Source: Hydrogenothermaceae bacterium
GTDB taxonomy: Bacteria; Aquificota; Aquificia; Aquificales; Hydrogenothermaceae
Assembly (NCBI GenBank): GCA_026985705.1
Contig: JALSPY010000047.1
Coordinates: forward strand, 1-16,186
DNA: 16,186 bases
Direction: 5' to 3'
Below the pieces are notes generated by a model. The model saw nothing but the letters and a program-made list of their open reading frames with translations, was not told the DNA's origin and did not search any database. Each line of letters begins with the position of its first letter. The first letter of the stretch is position 1. Both the position numbers and the translations under genes were made by a program. This document shows positions 1-7,275 of this stretch, one piece after another.

Positions 1-41
1 ATTTTACTTCACAGATTTTTTAAACAGGCTCTACAATGTTG

Positions 42-69
42 TTGACATATTTAATATAAAATCTAAAAT
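42..69 (+). promoter_or_regulatory. Probable sigma70-type promoter of prfB
   Basis: A perfect -35 TTGACA (42-47) is followed after 16 bp by TAAAAT (64-69). This would start transcription near 76, about 40 nt before prfB. Bases 1-41 upstream hold no recognisable gene. Short open frames run in from the left edge (one closes at 71-73) and may be the tail of an upstream gene, but nothing in them can be identified. Confidence 0.5.
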
Positions 70-115
70 TTAAGTTTATTATTTAATAATTACTATTAAA
101 AAAACGAAAAGGGAT

Positions 116-1234
116 ATGTTGATACAAGGGTTAAAAGAAAAATTAGAGAACATAGAAAAAAAATTTATAACTGTTAAAGAGATATTAAAACCAGAAATTT
201 TGGAAAAAGAGTTAGAGGATTTAGATTATGAAATGGGAAAACCAGACTTTTGGAGTGATACGAGAAAGGCTCAAGAAATATCAACTAAAAGAAATAGTAT
301 TGCTGAAAAATTAGAAAACTTAAGAAATATTGAGAATAGATTAAGTGAGATTAAAGATTTTTTAGAGCTTTTAGAGATAGAGTATGATGAAGAGACAAAA
401 AAAGAGATAGAAAGAGAACTAAAGGAGGTTGAAAGGATCGTTAATGAGTTAGAACTGAGCTCTTTACTTTCTGAAGAGTATGACACAAAAAATGCCATCT
501 TAACACTTCAAGCAGGCTCAGGAGGAGTTGAGGCTTGTGATTGGACAGAAATGCTATTAAGGATGTATTTAAGATGGGCTGAAAAAAAGGGTTTTCAGAT
601 TGAGATTGTAGATTATCAACCTGATGATGTCGCAGGAATAAAAAGTGCCACAGTTTTAATAAAAGGGTTATATGCATACGGTTATTTGAAAGGTGAACAA
701 GGAGTTCACAGACTTGTCAGAATATCTCCATTTGATGCAAACAAAAGAAGACATACTTCTTTTGCCGCTGTATCTGTAATTCCAGATATAGGTAATGAAG
801 TAAAAGTTGAGATAAAAGATGAAGATTTAAGGATAGATACATTCAGGGCATCTGGGGCAGGTGGTCAACACGTAAACACTACCGACAGTGCAGTTAGAAT
901 AGTTCATATTCCAACTGGAATAACTGTTGTATGTCAAAGTGAAAGGTCTCAAATACAGAACAGGGCAAAGGCAATGGAAATGCTTAAAGCTAAACTTTAT
1001 CAGTATGAGCTACAGAAACAAAAAGAAAAACAGAAAGAGTTAGAAGGTGAAAAAAAAGAGATAGGTTGGGGAAATCAGATACGTTCTTACGTCTTCCAAC
1101 CTTACCAACTTGTTAAAGATTTAAGGACAGGTTATGAAACAGGGAACGTTCAATCTGTAATGGACGGAAACATTGATGAATTTATTCAAAGTTATCTAAA
1201 GTGGAGAGCTAAGGAAAAAACAGATGAAAGATAA
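116..1234 (+). CDS. prfB: Peptide chain release factor 2 (RF2)
   Basis: RF2 ends translation at UGA and UAA codons by triggering hydrolysis of peptidyl-tRNA in the ribosome. The 372-residue protein has the helical N-terminal domain (about 1-120), the RF2-specific anticodon-like SPF motif at 204-206 and the catalytic GGQ at 249-251 within GAGGQHVN. Length is normal for the family. The frame is continuous through the early region where many bacteria need a +1 programmed frameshift at an in-frame UGA, so that autoregulation is absent here. The start is slightly uncertain: AAAGGG at 108-113 lies only 2 nt from the ATG, and the next codon, TTG at 119, is better spaced (5 nt); the proteins would differ by one residue. 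The last 11 nt overlap the next gene, suggesting translational coupling. Confidence 0.97.
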   Translation: MLIQGLKEKLENIEKKFITVKEILKPEILEKELEDLDYEMGKPDFWSDTRKAQEISTKRNSIAEKLENLRNIENRLSEIKDFLELLEIEYDEETKKEIERELKEVERIVNELELSSLLSEEYDTKNAILTLQAGSGGVEACDWTEMLLRMYLRWAEKKGFQIEIVDYQPDDVAGIKSATVLIKGLYAYGYLKGEQGVHRLVRISPFDANKRRHTSFAAVSVIPDIGNEVKVEIKDEDLRIDTFRASGAGGQHVNTTDSAVRIVHIPTGITVVCQSERSQIQNRAKAMEMLKAKLYQYELQKQKEKQKELEGEKKEIGWGNQIRSYVFQPYQLVKDLRTGYETGNVQSVMDGNIDEFIQSYLKWRAKEKTDER

Positions 1235-2147
1235 ATTTACAATAACAATCCATGATATAAACGGCGTTAAACAGTACACGCTAAAACAGTTTTTTAAAAA
1301 AATCTTTATATTTTTAATCATTTTTATTTTACTTGCCTTTATTATTGGTGGTGGAACTATATGGTATCTATATAAGAGAGTTGATGAGTTGACCGAGTTA
1401 AGATATAAACTGGAAAGGGAAAATGAACTCCTTGTGAAGAAAAACAAAGAATTACAGGAAACTATAGCTAAGAAAGAGCAGGAATTGGGAGAACTAGTTG
1501 CTAAAATCAAAAATATAGAAGAAATGATGGGAATAAAAGAAGAACCAGTGATGGTTGCTTCCAAATCAAAGCCTAAACAGAAGGCTACCAAACTTTTATC
1601 TAAATTAGAAGTTGACATGAAAGTTAGAAACTATATGTTTAAACATATACCTAACGGAGCTCCAATTTATGGAAGGATTAGAATTACAAGTAGGTATGGT
1701 TATAGATTTCACCCTATTTTGAGAAGAAGGAAGTTTCACGCAGGTATAGATTTAGGGGCAAGATATGGACAACCAGTTGTGGCAACTGCAGATGGAATTG
1801 TAGAGTATGCTGGATGGAAATCAGGATACGGAAAAACAATTATTATTCAACATAATTTCGGTTTTAAATCAGTTTATGCACATCTAAGTTCAATAAAAGT
1901 TAGAGTTGGAAGATATGTAAAAAAAGGTCAAATAATAGGAAGAGCAGGAAATACAGGTAGAAGCACAGGAACCCATGTTCATTATGAAGTTAGATACTTG
2001 CAAAGACCTATAAATCCAATTTATTTTATTTATTGGAATAAGAAAAACTATAAAAGAATATTTAGAAAAGTGAGGGTTGTAAGATGGGCTTATTTGGTAA
2101 AAGTCATCAGCCGGAACTTCCGGTTGAAAGCACCAAAACAACAATAA
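1224..2147 (+). CDS. Membrane-anchored M23 (LytM-like) peptidoglycan endopeptidase
   Basis: Probable zinc metallopeptidase cutting peptidoglycan cross-links in the periplasm. The 307-residue protein has a basic N-terminus, one membrane segment (about 28-50), a coiled-coil stalk (about 52-103) and an M23 domain (about 150-265). By analogy with LytM, H172 and D176 (in FHAGIDLG) and H253 (second His of HVH) bind zinc, and H220 and H251 are the catalytic histidines. All are present, so the enzyme should be active. The gene overlaps prfB by 11 nt and the bactofilin gene by 64 nt. About 35 basic and aromatic residues follow the usual end of the M23 fold, and the last 21 are encoded in the overlap. 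M23 peptidases next to bactofilins act in cell-shape control in other bacteria (for example the Csd proteins with CcmA in Helicobacter), and that role is inferred here. The exact substrate bond cannot be told from sequence. Confidence 0.92.
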   Translation: MKDKFTITIHDINGVKQYTLKQFFKKIFIFLIIFILLAFIIGGGTIWYLYKRVDELTELRYKLERENELLVKKNKELQETIAKKEQELGELVAKIKNIEEMMGIKEEPVMVASKSKPKQKATKLLSKLEVDMKVRNYMFKHIPNGAPIYGRIRITSRYGYRFHPILRRRKFHAGIDLGARYGQPVVATADGIVEYAGWKSGYGKTIIIQHNFGFKSVYAHLSSIKVRVGRYVKKGQIIGRAGNTGRSTGTHVHYEVRYLQRPINPIYFIYWNKKNYKRIFRKVRVVRWAYLVKVISRNFRLKAPKQQ

Positions 2148-2527
2148 TCAGTGAAGGCTCTTTTATAAAGGGCGATTTAAAGTTCACTGGTTCTGTCCAT
2201 GTTGATGGAGAGATAGAAGGGACTATTATATGTGAGCAAATTTTAACAATTGGTAAATCAGGAAAGATTTTAGGGACTATACAGGCTGATAAGTTAATAA
2301 TAAGTGGTTTAGTTGAAGGAGAAGTTGATTGTAATGTTTTGGAAGTTTTAACAGGTGGAAAGTTTATTGGAGAAGCTCAATACAATGAGATAATGATAGA
2401 ACATCAGGGAGCTGTAGAGGGAACATTAAAGGCTAAGAAAGGAAGAGAACCTTTAGCTAAGATTAAGAAAAAGGAAGGAGATAAGAAACTTCCAGAAGGA
2501 AACGGAAAACTAGGATTAATAGGGTAA
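2084..2527 (+). CDS. Bactofilin family cytoskeletal protein
   Basis: Bactofilins polymerise without nucleotide into filaments, often at the membrane, and place cell-wall enzymes. The 147-residue protein has the short N-terminus MGLFGK, resembling the membrane-targeting start of many bactofilins. A Gly/Ile/Val-rich beta-helix core (about 20-116) follows, with repeats such as GSVHVDGEIEGTI and ISGLVEGEVDC, and then a Lys/Gly-rich tail (118-147). The start lies inside the M23 gene, but the MGLFGK motif and the upstream GAGG support it, so the 64-nt overlap seems real. Translation is probably coupled to the peptidase gene, which fits a pair of working partners. The family call is firm; the role in shape is inferred from family and context. 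Confidence 0.93.
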   Translation: MGLFGKSHQPELPVESTKTTIISEGSFIKGDLKFTGSVHVDGEIEGTIICEQILTIGKSGKILGTIQADKLIISGLVEGEVDCNVLEVLTGGKFIGEAQYNEIMIEHQGAVEGTLKAKKGREPLAKIKKKEGDKKLPEGNGKLGLIG

Positions 2528-2530
2528 AGG

Positions 2531-3214
2531 ATGAAAGAAAGTATTATAGTTTTAGTGTCCGGAGGAATGGATAGTGCTACACTTCTATGGTTAGCAAAAA
2601 ATAACTTTAGAAATGTTTATGCAATTTCCTTTAAATATGGACAGAAACACAGTATAGAGTTAGATTTTGCTAAAAGATTAGTAGAGAGTGCTGGTGTAAA
2701 AAAACACTTTATTGTTGAAATTCCACATCTAAAAGAGCTAAAGGGAAGTGCTTTAACAGATGAGGATATAAATATCCCCGCTGAAGAATATCCTAAAAAT
2801 GAGCCACCAATAACAACAGTTCCGATGAGAAATTTAACATTTCTATCTATTGCCGCCTCCTTCTGTGATATATATGAGATAGAAAATATAGGAATTGGTA
2901 TTCATTCAGTTGATAGTCCATATCCAGACTGTAGAGGGGAGTTTGCATCTTCAGCAGAAGCAGCTATAAATGCAAGCTCAATAATGGTTGCTAAAAAGAA
3001 AAATAGAATAAAGGTTTACACTCCATTTCTGGGAATGACTAAAGCAGATGTTTTAAAGCTTGGTTTACAATTAAAAGTTCCTTATGAACTTACCTATTCC
3101 TGTTATAGAGGAAGTCTTCCTCCCTGTGGAACATGTGCTACCTGTAGGCAAAGAGAAGAGGCTTTTAAATCTTTAGGTATTGAAGACCCTTTAAAGAAAC
3201 AAATAAATCATTAA
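2531..3214 (+). CDS. queC: 7-cyano-7-deazaguanine (preQ0) synthase QueC
   Basis: QueC makes preQ0 from 7-carboxy-7-deazaguanine, ammonia and ATP in the pathway to the modified tRNA base queuosine. The 227-residue protein opens with the ATP pyrophosphatase loop SGGMDS (10-15). It ends with the zinc-binding set C191, C199, C202 and C205 (CYRGSLPPCGTCATC). Length and motif order are typical. The ATG is 3 nt after the bactofilin stop with AAAGG just upstream, so it is probably the last gene of the prfB-led transcript. No other queuosine gene is in the window. No hairpin terminator is visible downstream. Confidence 0.96.
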   Translation: MKESIIVLVSGGMDSATLLWLAKNNFRNVYAISFKYGQKHSIELDFAKRLVESAGVKKHFIVEIPHLKELKGSALTDEDINIPAEEYPKNEPPITTVPMRNLTFLSIAASFCDIYEIENIGIGIHSVDSPYPDCRGEFASSAEAAINASSIMVAKKKNRIKVYTPFLGMTKADVLKLGLQLKVPYELTYSCYRGSLPPCGTCATCRQREEAFKSLGIEDPLKKQINH

Positions 3215-3223
3215 TTTTTCATT

Positions 3224-3252
3224 TTTACCTGTTAAAATATTTTTAGTTTAAT
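3224..3252 (+). promoter_or_regulatory. Possible promoter of the min operon
   Basis: In the 88-nt queC-minC gap, TTTACC (3224-3229) and TTTAAT (3247-3252) are 17 bp apart and each is close to the sigma70 -35/-10 consensus. The area is very A+T-rich, so chance matches are likely. Confidence 0.3.
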
Positions 3253-3302
3253 TAATAAAGAAAATTATAAATAAATAATAAAAAATTTTAGGACTTAATG
3301 TA

Positions 3303-3902
3303 ATGGGACTTAATATAAAAGGTATTACAATACCAGCCTTATTAATAAAGTTTGATGAAAACTTGTCCTTTGAAGATAATCTAAAGGAACTTGAAGAGAA
3401 GTTAAATTCTACATTTTTTAAATCCTCTGTCTCAATAGTTGATGTTGGCAATCTGGAGCTATCAGATAAAGAAAAAAGAATTTTAGAGGAAACTTTAAAA
3501 AAACACAACTCGGAGATTTTAAGTTATAAATTTAATAATAAAAAAAATAAGAAAAAAAATTTATCAAAATTTACAAAGAGTTTAAAAATAATAAATAAAA
3601 CTGTCAGAAGCGGTCAGAAGATTGAGTATGAGGGTGATATCCTTATTCTAGGAGATGTTAATCCTGATGCTTACATAATAGCCGCAGGAAACATTATTGT
3701 GATGGGAGCTTTAAGGGGTATTGCACATGCAGGGGCAAATGGAGATGAAAATGCACAAATAATAGCTCTAAAATTGATACCACAACAGTTAAGAATAGCA
3801 GGTTATTACACTAGGTCTCCTGATGAGGAAAATAATAATGAGCCTAGCTATCCTGAAAGAGCGTATGTGGAAGACAATCAAATTTATATAGAAAAAATCT
3901 AA
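3303..3902 (+). CDS. minC: Septum site-determining protein MinC
   Basis: MinC blocks FtsZ assembly away from midcell after MinD brings it to the membrane. The 199-residue protein has an N-terminal FtsZ-inhibiting domain (about 1-78) and a Lys/Asn-rich linker (about 78-95). The C-terminal beta-helix domain (about 98-165) carries the family pattern VRSGQ, GDVNPDAYIIAAGNIIVMG, LRGIAHAGA and QQLRIA, which binds MinD and dimerises. It is somewhat shorter than the E. coli protein (about 230). The gene starts the minC-minD-minE order. An ATG-TAA start-stop pair at 3298-3303 overlaps the ATG at 3303, and AGGA at 3290-3293 could serve either ATG. Confidence 0.95.
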   Translation: MGLNIKGITIPALLIKFDENLSFEDNLKELEEKLNSTFFKSSVSIVDVGNLELSDKEKRILEETLKKHNSEILSYKFNNKKNKKKNLSKFTKSLKIINKTVRSGQKIEYEGDILILGDVNPDAYIIAAGNIIVMGALRGIAHAGANGDENAQIIALKLIPQQLRIAGYYTRSPDEENNNEPSYPERAYVEDNQIYIEKI

Positions 3903-3920
3903 TATTAGAGGTAAAGCTGT

Positions 3921-4709
3921 ATGTCTGCAAGAGTTATAACAATAACATCTGGGAAGGGAGGAGTTGGTAAGACCACAATAACAGCAAATGTTTCAACAGC
4001 ACTAGCTAAACTTGGAAAGAAAGTCTTGGCAATAGATGCAGATATAGGACTTAGAAATCTAGATATGATTTTAGGATTAGAAAATAGAATAGTTTATGAC
4101 ATAGTGGATGTTGTGGAGGGGAGAGTTTCTCCAGAGAAAGCTTTTGTAAAGGATAAAAGGGGATTACCATTATATCTTTTACCTGCAGCACAAACAAAGG
4201 ATAAAGATGCGGTAAAACCTGAACAGATGATTGAAATTGTAGAAAGTATAAAAGATAAATTTGATTATATATTTATAGATTCTCCAGCTGGAATTGAAGG
4301 TGGTTTTAAAACCGCTTCTGCACCTGCAAAAGAGGTGATAGTTGTCACAAACCCAGAAGTTTCTGCAGTTAGGGATGCAGACAGAATAATAGGACTGTTA
4401 GAAGCGATGGAAAAGGAAGATATAAAACTAATTATAAACAGAATTAAGTTAAATCAAGTTAGAAAGGGAGAAATGCTTTCAGTTGAAGATATAGAAGAAA
4501 TACTACATATTCCCAAAATTGGTATTATTCCGGATGATGAAAAGATGGTTGATTTTACAAATAAAGGTGAGCCTATAGTTCTTTATGATAACAAATATCC
4601 ATCAGCTAGAGCTTTAAAAAATGTTGCTAAAAGGTTAGAAGGTGAAAATATACCTTTTACAGAGCTTCAAGAGAAAAAAGGTTTCTTTAGTTGGCTATTT
4701 AGGAGGTAA
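3921..4709 (+). CDS. minD: Septum site-determining ATPase MinD
   Basis: MinD is a membrane-associated ATPase that recruits MinC and, with MinE, gives the pole-to-pole or gradient pattern. The 262-residue protein begins with the deviant Walker A motif SGKGGVGKTT (10-19). It also has the switch DADIGLRNLD (39-48), the Walker B-like FIDSPAGIE and a C-terminal amphipathic membrane-targeting helix (KKGFFSWLFRR). All key residues are present and length is typical. AGAGGT upstream of the ATG is a reasonable ribosome binding site. The last codons, AGG AGG TAA, also form the minE Shine-Dalgarno site. Confidence 0.97.
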   Translation: MSARVITITSGKGGVGKTTITANVSTALAKLGKKVLAIDADIGLRNLDMILGLENRIVYDIVDVVEGRVSPEKAFVKDKRGLPLYLLPAAQTKDKDAVKPEQMIEIVESIKDKFDYIFIDSPAGIEGGFKTASAPAKEVIVVTNPEVSAVRDADRIIGLLEAMEKEDIKLIINRIKLNQVRKGEMLSVEDIEEILHIPKIGIIPDDEKMVDFTNKGEPIVLYDNKYPSARALKNVAKRLEGENIPFTELQEKKGFFSWLFRR

Positions 4710-4712
4710 CTA

Positions 4713-4970
4713 ATGTCTTTTTGGGATTTATTTAAAAGAAAAAGTTCTTCAGAAGTAGCAAAGGAAAGACTTATGATGATATTAACCTATGAGAGAAAAG
4801 GATTACCACCTAATTTTCCTGAAAGACTAAAAAATGATTTAATAAGTGTATTTAAAAAATATCCACAGTTTGATGCTGAAAAGATTGAAGTTGAGATAAA
4901 GGAAGAAAATAAACTTGAGGAGTTATGGATAAGTATTCCTTTTATAAAGGGAAGATTTAATAATGATTAA
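4713..4970 (+). CDS. minE: Cell division topological specificity factor MinE
   Basis: MinE stimulates the MinD ATPase and keeps MinCD off midcell. The 85-residue protein has a hydrophobic N-terminus (MSFWDLFKRK), a MinD-contacting segment including VAKERLMMILTYER (about 15-28) and a C-terminal dimerisation domain. Length is normal. The start follows the minD stop by 3 nt, and its AGGAGG (4701-4706) lies within minD, so the two genes are coupled. It overlaps hisG by 8 nt. Confidence 0.95.
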   Translation: MSFWDLFKRKSSSEVAKERLMMILTYERKGLPPNFPERLKNDLISVFKKYPQFDAEKIEVEIKEENKLEELWISIPFIKGRFNND

Positions 4971-5613
4971 AATAAAAAATAAAATCACAGTTGCACTTCC
5001 AAAAGGTAGACTTTTTGACCAAACTATAGATATTTTTTCAAAGGCTGGATTATTAAATAGACATATTTCGCAAAAAACTAGAAAACTAATCATTGAAAGT
5101 GAAAATTTTAGATTTCTAATTGTTAGAGCTAAAGATGTACCTACATATGTCCAATATGGAGTTGCAGATATAGGAGTTGCCGGTGATGATGTAATCTTAG
5201 AACAGGAGCCAGAGGTTTATATTCCACTAAACTTAAATATAGGTTTATGTAGTATAGCAGTAGCAGGTAAGCCGACAGATAAAAATAAGTATTTTTCTAA
5301 TCCAACTTATCTAAAGATAGCCACAAAGTATCCTAAAATTACAAAAAAATTCTTTTCAGGGAAAGGTATTAGAGTTCAGATAATTGAGCTTTATGGCTCT
5401 GTTGAGTTGGCACCATTACTAGGTTTAGCAGACTTTATAGTTGATATAGTAGAGACTGGGAAGACATTAAAGGAAAATGGACTAGAGGTTATAGAATATA
5501 TCAGATATTCATCTGCAAAGTTGTTAGTTAATAGAATTAGCTTTAAAACAAGAAATAAGGAAATTAAAAAGATTATTCATAATCTTGAAAGTTATCTAAC
5601 TAAAATAGATTAA
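4963..5613 (+). CDS. hisG: ATP phosphoribosyltransferase catalytic subunit, short form
   Basis: HisG joins ATP and PRPP in the first step of histidine synthesis. At 216 residues this is the short form, which lacks the C-terminal histidine-binding domain and needs the HisRS-like partner HisZ for activity and feedback; hisZ is not in this window. Family motifs are LPKGRLFDQT (15-24), VADIGVAGDDVILE (about 68-81) and the PRPP-side segment ELYGSVELAPLLGLADFIVDIVETG (split here only by eye). The ATG lies inside the end of minE (8-nt overlap) with only a weak GGAAG ribosome site, suggesting coupling. There is no functional link between hisG and the min genes; sharing a transcript appears incidental. 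Confidence 0.95.
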   Translation: MIKIKNKITVALPKGRLFDQTIDIFSKAGLLNRHISQKTRKLIIESENFRFLIVRAKDVPTYVQYGVADIGVAGDDVILEQEPEVYIPLNLNIGLCSIAVAGKPTDKNKYFSNPTYLKIATKYPKITKKFFSGKGIRVQIIELYGSVELAPLLGLADFIVDIVETGKTLKENGLEVIEYIRYSSAKLLVNRISFKTRNKEIKKIIHNLESYLTKID

Positions 5614-5624
5614 GAGAGGTATCA

Positions 5625-5969
5625 ATGGAAAAAATTATTGATTTTCTGAGAAGCTTATCAGAGGAAATGGATTTTTACTTTTATTTAAACGAGGAAACTA
5701 AAGAGATTTGGGTAAGTGGTTATAACAACAATGTAAAATTTGATTTGCTGGTGAGACCTATAAAAAAAGTTTATATAAAGGTTATTTATGAAACTCCATT
5801 TAGAAGAATTCCTATACTTTTCTTAGATGAAGAAAAAGCATTGAAGAGACTACAAACTATCTTTAAATCTTTAGAAAATAAAGAAGAAGTATCAGACACT
5901 CAAAAGATGGAAGGTGAAAACATATTTGGTTTCAGTGGATACTCTATAGAGAGAGCAAGAAACAATTAA
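5625..5969 (+). CDS. Hypothetical protein, 114 residues
   Basis: I do not recognise this protein. It begins 11 nt after hisG with a good AGAGAGGT ribosome site, so it is very likely translated as the last gene of the min-hisG transcript. It is a small soluble alpha/beta protein with no signal peptide, membrane segment or cysteine. A strand-rich, aromatic first part (about 15-65, with DFYFYL and WVSGYNNN) is followed by a charged helix (LDEEKALKRLQTIFKSLENKEEV, read as two helical turns of a longer segment) and a short tail. No catalytic motif stands out. Confidence 0.75.
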   Translation: MEKIIDFLRSLSEEMDFYFYLNEETKEIWVSGYNNNVKFDLLVRPIKKVYIKVIYETPFRRIPILFLDEEKALKRLQTIFKSLENKEEVSDTQKMEGENIFGFSGYSIERARNN

Positions 5970-6006
5970 GCTAATTAGATTAATTATAAATAGTATTTAC
6001 AAAAAT

Positions 6007-6034
6007 TTGAATAGATAAAATCATATAATATAAT
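6007..6034 (+). promoter_or_regulatory. Promoter of the NlpC/P60-hslV pair
   Basis: TTGAAT (6007-6012) and a perfect TATAAT (6029-6034) are spaced by 16 bp. Transcription would start near 6041, some 32 nt before the coding start, and the leader carries GGAGG at 6059-6063. This is one of the clearer promoters in the window. Confidence 0.55.
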
Positions 6035-6072
6035 TTTTATTAAATCCCTTCATAATCTGGAGGTAGTAAATA

Positions 6073-6690
6073 ATGCTTAAGAAATTAGTAAAATTAACTG
6101 TTGCAAGTGTATTAGCTTTTTCTGTATCCTATGCAACACCAAAAAAATATCAATTTTTTGAGAATGACTATTACAATCACATAAATAATCCATATGAAAA
6201 AGCTAAGTATAAAGCTGTAATGGTTGATGACGGAGTTCCTAAACCGAAAATTCAAGATGAGATAGTTGAGTTAGCAATAGGATTTTTAGGGATAAAGTAT
6301 AGATTTGGTGGAGAGACTGATAGAGGAATAGACTGTTCAGCTTTTGTTCAGAAGGTATATGCTTTAGCAGGAATACATCTTCCAAGAACTGCAAGACAAC
6401 AGGCTAAATATGGTTTATTAGTCAGTAAGGAAGATTTACAACCGGGAGATTTACTTTTTTTCCAAACTTATGCTAGATATCCTTCACATGTAGGAATATA
6501 CATAGGAGAAGGGAAAATGATACATGCCTCGTCTAGAGGTAGAAGGGTTGAGATTATAAGTATTAATCATCCTTTCTATATAAAAAGGTTTCTGTTCGCT
6601 AAAAGAATATTCCTGTATGACCCTGAAAAACTTTCAAAAGTATTAAAAAAGGAAGAAACAAATGCAAAAATTAACAATGAAAGGCTATAA
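6073..6690 (+). CDS. Secreted NlpC/P60 peptidoglycan hydrolase
   Basis: Probable cysteine peptidase that cuts the peptide stems of peptidoglycan in the periplasm. The 205-residue protein has a signal peptide (about 1-21: LysLys start, hydrophobic core, SYA before the likely cut) and no lipobox cysteine. The NlpC/P60 domain spans about 62-182, with catalytic C88 in DCSAF, H139 in SHVGIYIG and a third polar residue H151 in IHASS, all as in active members. No SH3b or LysM wall-binding domain is present. It has its own promoter and a strong GGAGG site. Its last 29 nt overlap hslV, although the two proteins work in different compartments. Confidence 0.92.
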   Translation: MLKKLVKLTVASVLAFSVSYATPKKYQFFENDYYNHINNPYEKAKYKAVMVDDGVPKPKIQDEIVELAIGFLGIKYRFGGETDRGIDCSAFVQKVYALAGIHLPRTARQQAKYGLLVSKEDLQPGDLLFFQTYARYPSHVGIYIGEGKMIHASSRGRRVEIISINHPFYIKRFLFAKRIFLYDPEKLSKVLKKEETNAKINNERL

Positions 6691-7210
6691 AGCAACAACT
6701 ATATGTGCAGTTAAAAGGGACGGTAAAACGGTTATAGCTGGAGATGGACAGGTTACTCTTGGGCATACTGTTATAAAGGGAACTGCAAGAAAAGTCAGAA
6801 GAATTTATAACGGTAAAGTAATCGTTGGATTTGCTGGAGCAGCAGCTGATGGTATAGCTTTAATGGAAAGATTAGAAGAACAGTTAAAAAGAAATGGAGG
6901 CAATTTACAAAAGGCAGTTGTTGATTTAGCTAAAGCTTGGAGAATGGATAAATATTTAAGAAGACTTGAAGCTGTAATGATAGCTGCAGATAAAAATCAT
7001 CTCTTTCTTGTTTCTGGAAACGGAGATGTTATAGAACCGGATGAACCCGTTTTAGCTATTGGCTCTGGAGGAGATTATGCTAGAAGTGCAGCACTAGCTT
7101 TATACAGAAATACAGATTTACCAGCAAGAAAAATTGTGGAAGAGGCTATGAAGATAGCAGGTGAGATATGTATATATACAAATCAAAATATAGTTATTGA
7201 GGAAATTTAA
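6662..7210 (+). CDS. hslV: ATP-dependent protease peptidase subunit HslV (ClpQ)
   Basis: HslV is the proteasome-like threonine peptidase of the HslUV protease, working with the AAA+ unfoldase HslU; hslU is not in this window. In the 182-residue product the active-site threonine should be T12 of KATTICAV, exposed by removing an 11-residue leader. This leader is longer than the single Met usual in E. coli-type HslV. The second Met (residue 6, base 6677) would give a shorter leader, but AAGGA at 6649-6653 is 8 nt from the ATG at 6662 and favours the longer form. Family segments include GDGQVTLGHTV, ARKVRR, GSGGDYARSAA and the C-terminal EICIYTNQNIVIEEI. Confidence 0.95.
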   Translation: MQKLTMKGYKATTICAVKRDGKTVIAGDGQVTLGHTVIKGTARKVRRIYNGKVIVGFAGAAADGIALMERLEEQLKRNGGNLQKAVVDLAKAWRMDKYLRRLEAVMIAADKNHLFLVSGNGDVIEPDEPVLAIGSGGDYARSAALALYRNTDLPARKIVEEAMKIAGEICIYTNQNIVIEEI

Positions 7211-7275
7211 TCTTCATAAAATTTAACAAATAAAGTAAAATATTAATTTGCTTAATTTATACAGGAGGTTTTTTT

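Noticed and set aside
1196..1618. Open frame on the - strand opposite the M23 peptidase N-terminus
   Set aside because: It mirrors the membrane segment and coiled coil of the real gene, giving a low-complexity Ser/Phe/Leu-rich product; no promoter or ribosome site.
4963..5613. HisG as a truncated gene because of its 216-residue length
   Set aside because: This matches the known short HisG family that works with HisZ; the C-terminal catalytic segment is complete.
5942..5952. Short palindrome CTCTATAGAG at the end of the unknown 114-residue gene
   Set aside because: Too short and lies in coding sequence of an A+T-rich genome; chance is the simplest view.
6662..7210. HslV without HslU as a possible orphan peptidase
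   Set aside because: hslV and hslU are often apart in genomes; absence from a 16-kb window says nothing about the genome.
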